Shown here one piece after another: positions 45,858 to 54,374 of a stretch of 64,000 nt of DNA (positions within the stretch are counted from its first letter, which is position 1; each line of letters opens with the position of its first letter). The notes beneath the pieces were generated by a model. That model searched no databases. It worked only from the letters and a program-made list of their open reading frames with translations, and had not been told where the DNA came from. The position numbers and the translations under genes are program-made. Origin of the DNA: a virus; the IMG/VR virus record IMGVR_UViG_3300025849_003059, positions 19,473-83,472 of that record, one strand, 5' to 3'.

Positions 45858-45869
45858 ATATTTATATAT
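45858..45869 (+). promoter_or_regulatory. Late-type promoter box ATATTTATATAT upstream of the plus-strand RHH gene
   Basis: Same element in the opposite orientation, 23 bases before the plus-strand ATG. It is the only sense copy on this strand and helps to fix the element's orientation, although both orientations are present in this divergent gap. Confidence 0.55.
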
Positions 45870-45892
45870 AGAAATACATAGAAAGTTATAGA

Positions 45893-46054
45893 ATGAGAAA
45901 ATATACTACAATACAGATAAAAAAAGAAACCCATGAACTCTTACAAGGGTATTGCAAGGAACATGGGTATAAATTAAGTGGTTTGGTTGAAACTCTGATT
46001 AAACAGAAAGTGGGTACACCAAAACCTCAGAATATTTTAAAGGTTAGAACTTAA
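45893..46054 (+). CDS. Ribbon-helix-helix-like small DNA-binding protein
   Basis: This is the only convincing plus-strand gene. The 53-residue product begins MRKYTTIQIKKETHELLQG and continues with a helix-turn-helix-like KEHGYKLSGLVETLI, the pattern of MetJ/Arc-type proteins: one beta strand (TTIQIK) for the DNA groove and two helices. An ATATTTATATATA box at 45858-45869 lies in the sense orientation upstream, and a weak AGAAAG precedes the ATG. Its end converges on the SbcC-like gene with an 11-base overlap. It shares an 85-base divergent intergenic region with the fibre gene, a natural place for a repressor or activator to act. Confirmation would require homologues. Confidence 0.7.
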   Translation: MRKYTTIQIKKETHELLQGYCKEHGYKLSGLVETLIKQKVGTPKPQNILKVRT

Positions 46055-49000
46055 CATTTGAAAATCCATTTACCTTTTTAATTTCAATTAATCCATCTAC
46101 AACATCTCTCATCGAGTCGATGTGTGATATTACCATAACGAAATCAAACTGTGTTTTAAGGTATGTAAACAACATAAAGAGGGATTGTAGGTTTTCACTA
46201 TCTAATGTACCAAATCCTTCATCTATCACAAGGAAATTAGGTCTTGGAAGGTTACATACATTTATTAGAGCAACTCTGATTGCTAAACCACTAATGAATC
46301 TTTCCATTCCACTACACATTTCCAAACTCCATCTTTGGTCTCCATACACAAGATATGCATTAATATTTCTACCATCAATCTCTAACTGCATTCCAAACTC
46401 TACGATTTGTGCAAGGATATTGTTTACCTCACCTTCAATCATTGGTAAAGATTTCTCAATCAATTCATATGATACACCATCTTTACCAAGTGCATTTAAG
46501 TAAAAATCAAACAACTTAGATTGTTCTTCTAAATCTTTTACTTCTTGGATTCTATCTTCAATCGTTTCTTTTTGATTTTGAAGAGCAGATATCTTCCCAT
46601 TTAATTTAAGAACATCACTATTGATTCTCTTTAATTCATCCTTTACGCCTGATTGTTTTTGTCTTACATCAGTAATCTGATTTCGTATCTCTTTATTCTT
46701 CTGAATTTGTTTTTCATTCTTGTAATACTCATCAATTAGTTGCGTTTGTTGTGTAACTTGAGTATCTAAACGAATTTCTTCGGTTTCTGTTGTTGATAAC
46801 TTGTTAATAAGTTGATAAATTTCTCTATCTAATTTATCTTCCTTATCTTTAGCATCTTTGTATTTATCCCATTCATCCGCATATCCCTTTAGAGAATCAA
46901 TCTCAATACTCAAATCTAATTTTTCTTTCTCAACCTCTTGTAGATTACTTTCTATTTCTTTTATTTTAGAGTTAACACTATCCTTTTGTTCTAATATTGT
47001 TTGTGAATTTTCGATACAGATATCACAATTTTCATTATATTTGTGAGAATCTAAATGTTCTTTTCGTTCATATAAAGAATCTTTTTTAATATTGATTTTA
47101 TCAATTTCACCTTCAATAGTACCAATATTTGTTTTAAGGCTAGTTAATGTATTTATTCCCTCTTCTAAATCTTCTTCATCAAATTTATCTAATATCTCTT
47201 CTAATACAATTTGTTGTTCTTCTCTAAAGGTTATCCTATCTTGTAAAGAACCTTTTGTTGTTTCGAGTCCTCCTACCTTCGTTTCGAGGTTTTTCAATCT
47301 TTTTTCTAATTCCTCGATTGAAACCCCGCTATCAGAATTTAACTTTACTATCTTTTCATTTAACTTAATAATTTGTCTATTAAGGATATCATCTTCTTCC
47401 TTCAAGGCTTTTTGAGACATCTCTAAAAGTTTGTACTCATTCTTGTCGGTTTTTAATTCAGTGTCGATGTCTGCTAGTTTTTGAGTAAAATCATCAGACT
47501 TGAATTTTCTGATAAGTGTTGCATTATCCCTATTTTCATCAGATGCCTTTTGATATAGTTTATCAAATATATCTACTCCAATGAATTGAGATAATATCTC
47601 CTTACGTTCCGATTGTGATTTATCAATGAATAGTGCGTTGTTTCCTTGTAGGGAAAGGGCAGTTAAAACGAAATCCTCAAACTTACCTAAGTATTTTTCA
47701 ATGTTCTTATTAGTTTCTCTTCGTTGTTCTCCATTAAGTGATTCGATTACACCACCATCTTCTTTCCAAAAAGATACATCTACCTTGAGATTGGTTTTCT
47801 TTCTTGTCCACTTAGCAGTTCGTTCTATAAAGTAATCTACCCCATCTATCTCAAAGTTAAACTTACAATAAAAGTTATCTTTACGATTGTTTAAAACGTT
47901 CTTAGAAACGTTTGTACGAGATGTTCTATCGTAGATACAGAATGAGAGTGCATCCCACATAGATGATTTACCTGATGCGTTAGGAGCAAAGATACCCATG
48001 ATACCTCTTGCGTTATCGAATCTGATAAGATTATCTTCCCCATAGGAGAACATATTAGAAAAGTTAAATTGTTTTGGTGTCCAAAGAATGTTGCCAGCAA
48101 TTTCAGAGGTATCTATTTGTGTATTAAGTTCTGAATTGATATCTTGTATCTTATCTAATTCTTCTGCTTCTAATAGATACTGTCTTTCTAAGTAATCTCG
48201 TATTAGAGAATTTTGGAAAGTTGTATCTTTTACATCACCAACAATGTTTTTGTTTACCTTTTGATTTGTCTTTAATTGTCCTATTGTATCGGTTCTTGTT
48301 ACAGTAACTTCAGCAACTTTAAATAACTTCTTTAGTTCAGTTATTTTTCGTTTCATATCACTTGGTTCAGTATTGGTGAACCTTAATCTTAATCTTGGAT
48401 ACCTTGGAAGTTTAGTTCCAACCTCATCATATACCCATTGTGGTATTTCGCCATCTACTACATCAACAGTTAAGAATCCATAATCGTTATGTAGATGATG
48501 TTCGGTGAAGGTTCGAGTGGGAACATCCCACAATAAGTAACCATGATTTTCGAGTAGTTCTCCATGATTCTGTTGAATCATCGAACCTGCGTAGGCAACC
48601 CACTCATATCCTTCTCCAAATGTCTGTCTTTTGTGTATATCTCCTAAGAGAGCCATATCATATCCATCAAACATATCTACTTTAAATGAATTGGATGATA
48701 CAGTATAACCGATATCGGTCTGTGCTTTGTTTACTGGTCCATGAAATAAAACTATTTTATTTTCTCCGTCTACATCTTTTCCCTTCGGCCAGTTTTCCTT
48801 ATCATCCATAATGGAATAAGGAACAAGAGTAAGATTATGAAGATTATAAACTCCAGTATCTTTAAGATAATGAATCCTATCGTTTTTAAGATTTTCAATA
48901 ATTGGTGTAAGTACATCTAATCTATGTGAATTATTTAAATTACAATCGTGATTACCTGTAATCAATACAGTTTCACGCAACTTAGCACATTCTGTTAAGA

Positions 49001-49202
49001 ACCAACTTATTTCTTGTACTAGTTCTGGTGACATCTCTGTTTTAGCATGAGCAATATCACCCGCAAGATAAATAATAGAATCTTCTATTTTATCTTCTTT
49101 TACTTGTTTTAAAAATTTCTTAAATACTAATCTGTATTCTTTATGTCTTTGCAGATTTCTAATATGTAAATCCGCAAGATGATAAATCTTATTTATAATC
49201 AT
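46044..49202 (-). CDS. Fused recombination nuclease-ATPase (SbcD/gp47 + SbcC/gp46-like)
   Basis: The 1052-residue product joins two proteins that are separate in T4 and bacteria. Residues 1-230 form a Mre11/SbcD phosphoesterase: ADLHIRN (10-16), LAGDIAH (46-52), TGNHD (82-86), FHGP (153-156) and GDIHKRQ (187-193). Residues about 375-1052 form a Rad50/SbcC ATPase: Walker A GIFAPNASGKSS (403-414), a central coiled coil with zinc hook CDIC (726-729), signature CSGMERFISG (963-972) and Walker B FLVIDEGFGTLD (988-999). It would process DNA ends for recombination-dependent replication. Lack of a stop or start between the halves makes fusion real unless a frameshift sequencing error joined them. Confidence 0.93.
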   Translation of the reverse strand: MIINKIYHLADLHIRNLQRHKEYRLVFKKFLKQVKEDKIEDSIIYLAGDIAHAKTEMSPELVQEISWFLTECAKLRETVLITGNHDCNLNNSHRLDVLTPIIENLKNDRIHYLKDTGVYNLHNLTLVPYSIMDDKENWPKGKDVDGENKIVLFHGPVNKAQTDIGYTVSSNSFKVDMFDGYDMALLGDIHKRQTFGEGYEWVAYAGSMIQQNHGELLENHGYLLWDVPTRTFTEHHLHNDYGFLTVDVVDGEIPQWVYDEVGTKLPRYPRLRLRFTNTEPSDMKRKITELKKLFKVAEVTVTRTDTIGQLKTNQKVNKNIVGDVKDTTFQNSLIRDYLERQYLLEAEELDKIQDINSELNTQIDTSEIAGNILWTPKQFNFSNMFSYGEDNLIRFDNARGIMGIFAPNASGKSSMWDALSFCIYDRTSRTNVSKNVLNNRKDNFYCKFNFEIDGVDYFIERTAKWTRKKTNLKVDVSFWKEDGGVIESLNGEQRRETNKNIEKYLGKFEDFVLTALSLQGNNALFIDKSQSERKEILSQFIGVDIFDKLYQKASDENRDNATLIRKFKSDDFTQKLADIDTELKTDKNEYKLLEMSQKALKEEDDILNRQIIKLNEKIVKLNSDSGVSIEELEKRLKNLETKVGGLETTKGSLQDRITFREEQQIVLEEILDKFDEEDLEEGINTLTSLKTNIGTIEGEIDKINIKKDSLYERKEHLDSHKYNENCDICIENSQTILEQKDSVNSKIKEIESNLQEVEKEKLDLSIEIDSLKGYADEWDKYKDAKDKEDKLDREIYQLINKLSTTETEEIRLDTQVTQQTQLIDEYYKNEKQIQKNKEIRNQITDVRQKQSGVKDELKRINSDVLKLNGKISALQNQKETIEDRIQEVKDLEEQSKLFDFYLNALGKDGVSYELIEKSLPMIEGEVNNILAQIVEFGMQLEIDGRNINAYLVYGDQRWSLEMCSGMERFISGLAIRVALINVCNLPRPNFLVIDEGFGTLDSENLQSLFMLFTYLKTQFDFVMVISHIDSMRDVVDGLIEIKKVNGFSNVKF

Positions 49203-49978
49203 AAAATTTTGTTTTCTTTAATGAACGAATAAAGTTCACTTGCAATTATTGTATATCCTTCTTTGTTTGGATGTTGGGTGGCACGAGTATCATGCCTTTC
49301 TAAATGTTCCCAAATATCTTTTCTGTTTGTCATATTTAACAATTCTCTAAAAGTAAAATTTAAACCACCATAGATAGTAGATTTATCTATTTGATTTGTA
49401 AAATCATTTTTAAGAGGAGGTTGAACCATTTTTTCAAAAGATTCCATCATAACATATTTTATGTTGTAATGTCTAAATAATTTTTGTAAAAAAATAATAT
49501 AGTTTTGATTTGTTATATTATAATAATCTTGAGTAAATAATTCTGTAACGAAGAATTTTTTATATTTTGTTAAAAAGTTATTAAATTTTGAGGAAACCCC
49601 ATGTTCATCATATGAGTTATAAAATCTATCAGGCGTTTCTAATAAATGTTTTACAGACCAAGATATCCACTCACCATCTGGTAAGTAAGGTACATAATCT
49701 CTTAGTGAAGATGAAAACATTACACAAACAAAATCATCAGATGTTACATTTCCATTCTCAATATCTTTAACTATATCATTAAACATTTTTCTGTTTGAAT
49801 TTCCGCTAATACCTCTATTTAGATATTTTGGAATATTCAATTTATCAGAAAGAAATTTAGGCCAGGAATTTTCATTTCTGAATATTCTTTTTTCATTTGG
49901 AGATAATGTTGATTCAATAGAAACATCTGCCCCTTCACCCTCTGTCCACGAACATCCATAGGATACTAATCTATTCAT
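49199..49978 (-). CDS. SGNH/GDSL-like hydrolase
   Basis: The 259-residue product starts directly with GCSWTEGEG (residues 8-16), the family's first block with the nucleophile Ser in a GCS rather than GDS context. GISGNSNRKM near 58 is the Asn block, and ATQHPNKEGY near 237 carries the His (the usual DxxH Asp is replaced by Gln two residues before). Such enzymes remove acyl or acetyl groups from sugars or lipids. A glycan-O-acyl esterase or an enzyme acting on the phage's own decoration would fit, but the neighbours here are DNA genes, so the role is open. It overlaps the gene downstream by four bases. Confidence 0.6.
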   Translation of the reverse strand: MNRLVSYGCSWTEGEGADVSIESTLSPNEKRIFRNENSWPKFLSDKLNIPKYLNRGISGNSNRKMFNDIVKDIENGNVTSDDFVCVMFSSSLRDYVPYLPDGEWISWSVKHLLETPDRFYNSYDEHGVSSKFNNFLTKYKKFFVTELFTQDYYNITNQNYIIFLQKLFRHYNIKYVMMESFEKMVQPPLKNDFTNQIDKSTIYGGLNFTFRELLNMTNRKDIWEHLERHDTRATQHPNKEGYTIIASELYSFIKENKIL

Positions 49979-51146
49979 ATAAAAATGTTTTTAAATGTGA
50001 TTCTTGGTTTTTTCCATACTCTTCCATTTTATTAAAATTATGAATTAATCTTATTTTATTTTTTTGATAAATTTTATGTATTTCTAATTTATCTTTTGAT
50101 AAAAATTTATTTAAGCATTCTAATTGTAATTTTACCAAATCTACTGTATTTAATGTATCGCTCATATCCATTTCGAAAATATCATCAAATAAATCAAAAT
50201 CAAGATTTTTTAAAAATTTATAAGTAAAACTATTTCCAATTATAAATGGAAATTGAAAAGTTAAAAAAGGTTTCCACAATTTTTCAGATGTATAAAAGGG
50301 AATTTTGTTTTCTACTTGTGTATCATTTACAATACCCACATAACTATTGTGTCTATGAAGTAATTCTAATCTTGAATTTTTATTTGTAAAACTATATTTT
50401 GAATATTTTTTTATGTATTCTTCATTTCTATTTCTATCAAAACTAAAAGGAATTTTATTTTTAGTTTCTTCAAGAAGTTTGTTATCTATCTCATCAAATG
50501 CACCAAATCCTAATATTTGGTCATGTAGAAAATTCCAATGTTCTTCACCATAGTTATGTTTCATTGAAAAAGAAACCCACCCATCGTTTAAATTATTATT
50601 TTTTATAAGAGATTGGTATGTTAAAAACCTATCCCATCTTAAAAACCCAAATGGTGCTATAAATTTTTTATATTTTAGATTATCACTAAATGAATCAAAT
50701 AAATATTTTGATACTTGTAAATCACTTGATTTAGAATAATTCCACGCATAGTAGTTAAACGAATCTGCAGATGTATTAAATACACATGGAGTAACAACTC
50801 TATAATTTTTTTTAGTAACTTTGTAATACAAATCATCTTCAGTAATTTTACTTACAATATCGTAACAAAAAATTAAAAATGATAAATCTTTAAATTCATG
50901 TAATATTTTATCGTAATCACTATTAGTTGCATCGTAGTTTGAAAAATGGTCAAAAACAATTAAATCATCTTTTGTTAAGGAATCTTTATGATTTCTTATA
51001 ACTTCTTGTATATTCCATTCATGTGATGGTTTACACTCCGCAACATGAACATATGGAATATACAATGTATCTAGTATATCTTTTGTACACTTTAATTGAG
51101 ATTCTTTTTTATTAATAGAATATTCTCCACCAAAATACTTTATCAT
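49971..51146 (-). CDS. Putative glycosyltransferase-like phage protein (divergent FWDESYD-family relative)
   Basis: The 391-residue product has the C-terminal landmarks of the operon family in weakened form: TSEKLWKPFLTFQFPFIIGNS near residues 285-305, then FLKNLDFDLFDDIFEMDMSD near 310-330, in place of SEK..KP..HPF and GFKTF..FWDESYD. The N-terminal half is unlike the other copies. It sits inside the recombination/primase block and overlaps its neighbours by four to eight bases, so it is expressed with DNA-replication genes and not with the modification operon. Function is inferred only from these blocks, and assignment as a glycosyltransferase is tentative. Confidence 0.5.
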   Translation of the reverse strand: MIKYFGGEYSINKKESQLKCTKDILDTLYIPYVHVAECKPSHEWNIQEVIRNHKDSLTKDDLIVFDHFSNYDATNSDYDKILHEFKDLSFLIFCYDIVSKITEDDLYYKVTKKNYRVVTPCVFNTSADSFNYYAWNYSKSSDLQVSKYLFDSFSDNLKYKKFIAPFGFLRWDRFLTYQSLIKNNNLNDGWVSFSMKHNYGEEHWNFLHDQILGFGAFDEIDNKLLEETKNKIPFSFDRNRNEEYIKKYSKYSFTNKNSRLELLHRHNSYVGIVNDTQVENKIPFYTSEKLWKPFLTFQFPFIIGNSFTYKFLKNLDFDLFDDIFEMDMSDTLNTVDLVKLQLECLNKFLSKDKLEIHKIYQKNKIRLIHNFNKMEEYGKNQESHLKTFLYE

Positions 51147-52084
51147 AACCCTTTTAATTTTTGTGAAATAATATCACCAAACCCAGTCTCTTCGGATTCT
51201 TTTAATTTAGTGTTCACTTCAGAGAACCCCATATCAGATGCATCTTTATCTGTGGGTTTTATATTTTTTGTATCGATTCCTTGATTCTGATATTGAACTG
51301 TATAATATAATGCTTGTTGTTGTGCATCTTCATCTAATAAAATATTAATACTTTTAACTTCTTTTTCGTATATAGTATCATTTAATTTTTTTGGTACAAA
51401 TTTACCAAGTAGCGGGATTGCATTTCTCTTCACAGCCATTGCATCAAATACTCCCTCTACTAAAGTAATGGGTTCATCCCAATTTATTTGATTCTCAAAC
51501 ATGATAACGTTTTTCGAAACCGGCGGATTCTTATACTTAAACGTTTCTTCATCGAATACAGAACGTGCGATGAAGTAATTGAGTCTATTATCGCTATCAT
51601 AACTTGGAATAATAATACGATTGGCATAATGGCCACCATCACAATAACCAATATTATAGCGTTTAATATCCCCTTCGCTAATACCTCGTTTTCTTGCATA
51701 TTCTTTCACCTTTCTGAACAATGGGTTAATACCCTTTGGTTCTATTAGAAGTGATTGAAACTCACTCGGTAACCTTAACTCTACCTTTTCTTCTTCGGTA
51801 TTATTACTATATACAACATAATCATCACCATAAACCTCATATATCTTTTTTAACTTACGAGAATCTACGTGCAATCTTCTAAGTAAACTTTGGATTCGTT
51901 TTCCCTTAGAATCACAAACCCAACAATGCCACTTTTGACTTTGTAAGTTTATCTGTAACTTTTTCTTGTGATGATGACAGAATGGGCAATAGTGTGCTTG
52001 TTCATCCCCTTTCATGGATGTACCTGGTCCTAAGACATCATCTAATATGTTTATAACTGATTGTTTTTCGTGGTGTGAAAGCAT
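51143..52084 (-). CDS. DNA primase with CHC2 zinc finger and TOPRIM domain, gp61-like
   Basis: The 313-residue product has a CHC2-type zinc finger at residues 32-57 (YCPFC and HCWVC). A linker with RKRGISEGDIKRYNIGY near 135 is followed by a TOPRIM-type core: RIIIPSYDSDNRLNYFIARS, VEGVFDAMAVK near 205 and INILLDEDAQQQA near 243, with the metal-binding Glu and Asp-x-Asp in place. It would lay RNA primers for lagging-strand synthesis, probably with a DnaB/gp41-type helicase outside this window. It starts behind the TTTG/TATATTTG element at 52105-52136, so it is likely expressed earlier than the virion genes. Confidence 0.92.
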   Translation of the reverse strand: MLSHHEKQSVINILDDVLGPGTSMKGDEQAHYCPFCHHHKKKLQINLQSQKWHCWVCDSKGKRIQSLLRRLHVDSRKLKKIYEVYGDDYVVYSNNTEEEKVELRLPSEFQSLLIEPKGINPLFRKVKEYARKRGISEGDIKRYNIGYCDGGHYANRIIIPSYDSDNRLNYFIARSVFDEETFKYKNPPVSKNVIMFENQINWDEPITLVEGVFDAMAVKRNAIPLLGKFVPKKLNDTIYEKEVKSINILLDEDAQQQALYYTVQYQNQGIDTKNIKPTDKDASDMGFSEVNTKLKESEETGFGDIISQKLKGL

Positions 52085-52104
52085 GGTTACTACTTTAAAC
52101 TCTA

Positions 52105-52136
52105 CAAATATACGAAATTATTTCCAATTTTCCAAA
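52105..52136 (-). promoter_or_regulatory. TTTG-N20-TATATTTG promoter of the primase/recombination block
   Basis: On the coding strand TTTG, a 20-base spacer and TATATTTG match the Bacteroidota promoter consensus (TTTG at -33, TAnnTTTG at -7). The TATATTTG is 20 bases before the primase start. The upstream half lies in the end of the preceding gene. Confidence 0.6.
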
Positions 52137-53287
52137 TAATTTAAGAAATTTGTTTCAAGCCATTTTCTTTTATGTTTTTTATTTTTGTACAAATCTCTAT
52201 TAAAATTACATATTTTTTCTATTTTATTATCATCCCATTTAGATAATAACTCTTCTGCTGCATCAGATACTGCTTGCATTCTCTCTGAATCTGATAGTGT
52301 ATCATAGTTTTCATCAATACAAACATTAAATGTTTTAAAACCATAATCATTAATATATTTTAGAGTATTTTTTGTAGATACTACAACAAAAGGAACTCCA
52401 TATGCTAGACATCTCCATGTTTTTTCTGATATATGTACTACATCTGAAAATCTTTGTTCTGGTTGTTTGTATATACTTTCAACAATTATATTTACTTTTG
52501 AATCAAATAACCATTTAACTTTTACACCATCAATCCCAACTTTTAGGTTTTTATTAATTGGATATTCGTTTGGTAGTGTTTTTACTGTATTATCTCCAAG
52601 GTCTCCAAATAATTCTCTTCTAAAATCTATATTAAATTTGAAAAACTCAATGTTTATTAAGTCAACTAACGTATATCTTAGTTTGTATTTTTTAAAAAAA
52701 TTATTAGACCAAATCTTTTCTAAAAACTTTAATTTAAACTCTTTTACTGATTTATTAAGTATTAGAAAATCAGTTTGTGGTTTTTTTGTTCTATATTTTA
52801 TTATATCGTCATCTGGTGAATTTATTGGGCTACCTGCGATAAAGTTTGTTTTTTCTATTAATTTTTTATTTGAATACTCAGCTTTGTTAAAAGAATTAAA
52901 AAAGCCAGGATAATGAAGTATATTGAATTTATATTTTCTAAATTCAACTGTTTTAAATTTATCTATTATAGAATTATTTGTTAAAAAAACAATATTATCT
53001 GTAAGTAATAAATTTTCTGTAAAATAATCAAGTATGATATCATACTCTCCAATATCTGGGTTTCCTTCTTGACTACAATCTACAATTATCTTTTTATTAG
53101 GATTTTTTAAAAATATACGTTTTATTGGTTCTGCGTTGTTTTTAAATTCATTAAATGAAGTTATAAAGAAAGAACCTTCTGGTATTTCTTCATCAATTAA
53201 TTCTTCAACAGTAGATAATCCAAGTATATCCAATAGGTCATAAACCAAAGGTGTAAAGGATTTAAAATTATAACAATAAAACTGCAT
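52118..53287 (-). CDS. Putative glycosyltransferase-like phage protein (FWDESYD-family relative)
   Basis: The 389-residue product ends with KTWRCLAYGVPFVVVST (near residue 290), then LKYINDYGFKTFNVCIDENYD (near 310-330) and an SERMQAVSDAAEELL segment. This is the same block order as the copies at 11180 and 12586, with FWDESYD reading CIDENYD. An N-terminal half with several hydrophobic strands is compatible with a Rossmann-like first domain. It is preceded by its own TTTG/TATATTTG element at 53316-53347 and followed by the primase promoter. The presumed activity is transfer of a sugar, perhaps to DNA or protein, early in infection; the timing is inferred from the promoter class. Confidence 0.55.
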   Translation of the reverse strand: MQFYCYNFKSFTPLVYDLLDILGLSTVEELIDEEIPEGSFFITSFNEFKNNAEPIKRIFLKNPNKKIIVDCSQEGNPDIGEYDIILDYFTENLLLTDNIVFLTNNSIIDKFKTVEFRKYKFNILHYPGFFNSFNKAEYSNKKLIEKTNFIAGSPINSPDDDIIKYRTKKPQTDFLILNKSVKEFKLKFLEKIWSNNFFKKYKLRYTLVDLINIEFFKFNIDFRRELFGDLGDNTVKTLPNEYPINKNLKVGIDGVKVKWLFDSKVNIIVESIYKQPEQRFSDVVHISEKTWRCLAYGVPFVVVSTKNTLKYINDYGFKTFNVCIDENYDTLSDSERMQAVSDAAEELLSKWDDNKIEKICNFNRDLYKNKKHKRKWLETNFLNYLENWK

Positions 53288-53315
53288 AATTAGTTTATAT
53301 TATAAGGGTTACATA

Positions 53316-53347
53316 CAAATATACGAAAAATAATTTAATTTTCCAAA
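53316..53347 (-). promoter_or_regulatory. TTTG-N20-TATATTTG promoter of the 52118-53287 gene
   Basis: Same arrangement and the same 20-base spacing as at 52105, with matching flanks (TTTGGAAAATT and CGTATATTTGTA). The TATATTTG is 28 bases before the start codon. Confidence 0.6.
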
Positions 53348-53829
53348 TCTTTTCTAAAAAACTTTCCTAAAAGGTTATCATTTAGTGATAATTCATCTGC
53401 TAGGACATCGTGTGAGAATTGTTCTTGCAGTTCATAATATGTAAGGGATTTCTTACTAGAACAAAATCTAAGAATTCTTAATTCCAATCTATCATTGATA
53501 TCATCCCTATTATCTTCTTTTAACAATCTTTCGTTTTCTTCAAACCAACCTTTAACAACGTTATTAGATGAACGATACTCTTTCCAATCTGATTCTTTAT
53601 GAACCATCTCATATTTTTTCATTCTTTTATCTTCTAATGCTGCTATTTCTCGTTTTCCGAACTTACGTTTTCTAATTGATACTACTTGTTTCTTTCCAAT
53701 GTAGTATTCATCAGTTTTTCCATTTGTTATTTTGTAGATAAAACCAAAAGTTCCCTCTGGCATATCTGATAGTTCTGTTATTGGATGACCTTTATATGTC
53801 CATATCATAGTTAAAAATTTTGAAATCAT
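53335..53829 (-). CDS. SegE-like GIY-YIG endonuclease
   Basis: The 164-residue product has the diagnostic opening GFIYKITN followed by YYIGKKQ (about residues 29-49, the GIY and YIG elements), then a basic, glutamate-containing region (KRKFGKREIAALEDKR) and ESDWKEYRSSN near 80. This is the layout of SegE-type GIY-YIG proteins of T4-like phages, which are free-standing homing or nicking endonucleases. The ATG at 53829 has GAGAGG seven bases upstream; a second ATG at 53808 lacks one. It overlaps the sulfotransferase by 38 bases. The N-terminus before GIY is longer than minimal GIY-YIG domains. Confidence 0.75.
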   Translation of the reverse strand: MISKFLTMIWTYKGHPITELSDMPEGTFGFIYKITNGKTDEYYIGKKQVVSIRKRKFGKREIAALEDKRMKKYEMVHKESDWKEYRSSNNVVKGWFEENERLLKEDNRDDINDRLELRILRFCSSKKSLTYYELQEQFSHDVLADELSLNDNLLGKFFRKDLEN

Positions 53830-54364
53830 TTAAGTACCTCTCTCGTACCCAAGTTAGAACATCCTTATCAATATATAGATGTTTGTAAAAATTGTATTGA
53901 TTTAATTCTGGATGTTTATCATAAATTGGATTACGATTTAGATGTGGTATATTTTCATTTGATTCTACTTTATCTAAAATAAAATTCACATCGTTTATGA
54001 AATTTTCATACCTACCAATAAAACTTACTTTTTTATCTTTGGTACTCCCATTTCGTATAAAATAGCTTTGGGGAAAAAACAAATAATCATTTTTATCGAT
54101 AGTTTCTATGAATCTATGTACTGACATAAATCCATCTTTTCTACATTGATGATTATATGCAGATGCAAATCGAGTGTAAGGATTTCTTACAAAACACATG
54201 ATGTAGTAATCCTTTATGTTCTCAAATTTACCAATATGATTATGTGATTTAGAAACCCATTCAGTACCCACTACGTTTTGTAGTACCGATGTAATAGATG
54301 TACCACCAGTTTTAGGTATATGAATAAATCCCCATTTTTTGGAACGATTTATTAATAAACTCAA
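53792..54364 (-). CDS. Sulfotransferase (PAPS-dependent, family 2-like)
   Basis: The 190-residue product has the two PAPS-binding motifs of sulfotransferases: a 5' phosphosulfate loop in FIHIPKTGGTSI (residues 13-24) and the 3' phosphate motif FVRNPYTRFASAY (58-70). SFIGRYENFINDVNFIL (about 115-130) matches the conserved Arg/Glu segment of the carbohydrate-acting family 2 group. Sulfation of a sugar or a tyrosine would need PAPS from the host. It is cytoplasmic, with no membrane anchor, unlike eukaryotic Golgi relatives. It lies between the virion module and the nuclease gene rather than in the modification operon, but its chemistry fits that operon. Confidence 0.85.
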   Translation of the reverse strand: MSLLINRSKKWGFIHIPKTGGTSITSVLQNVVGTEWVSKSHNHIGKFENIKDYYIMCFVRNPYTRFASAYNHQCRKDGFMSVHRFIETIDKNDYLFFPQSYFIRNGSTKDKKVSFIGRYENFINDVNFILDKVESNENIPHLNRNPIYDKHPELNQYNFYKHLYIDKDVLTWVRERYLNDFKIFNYDMDI

Positions 54365-54374
54365 ATTATATAGT

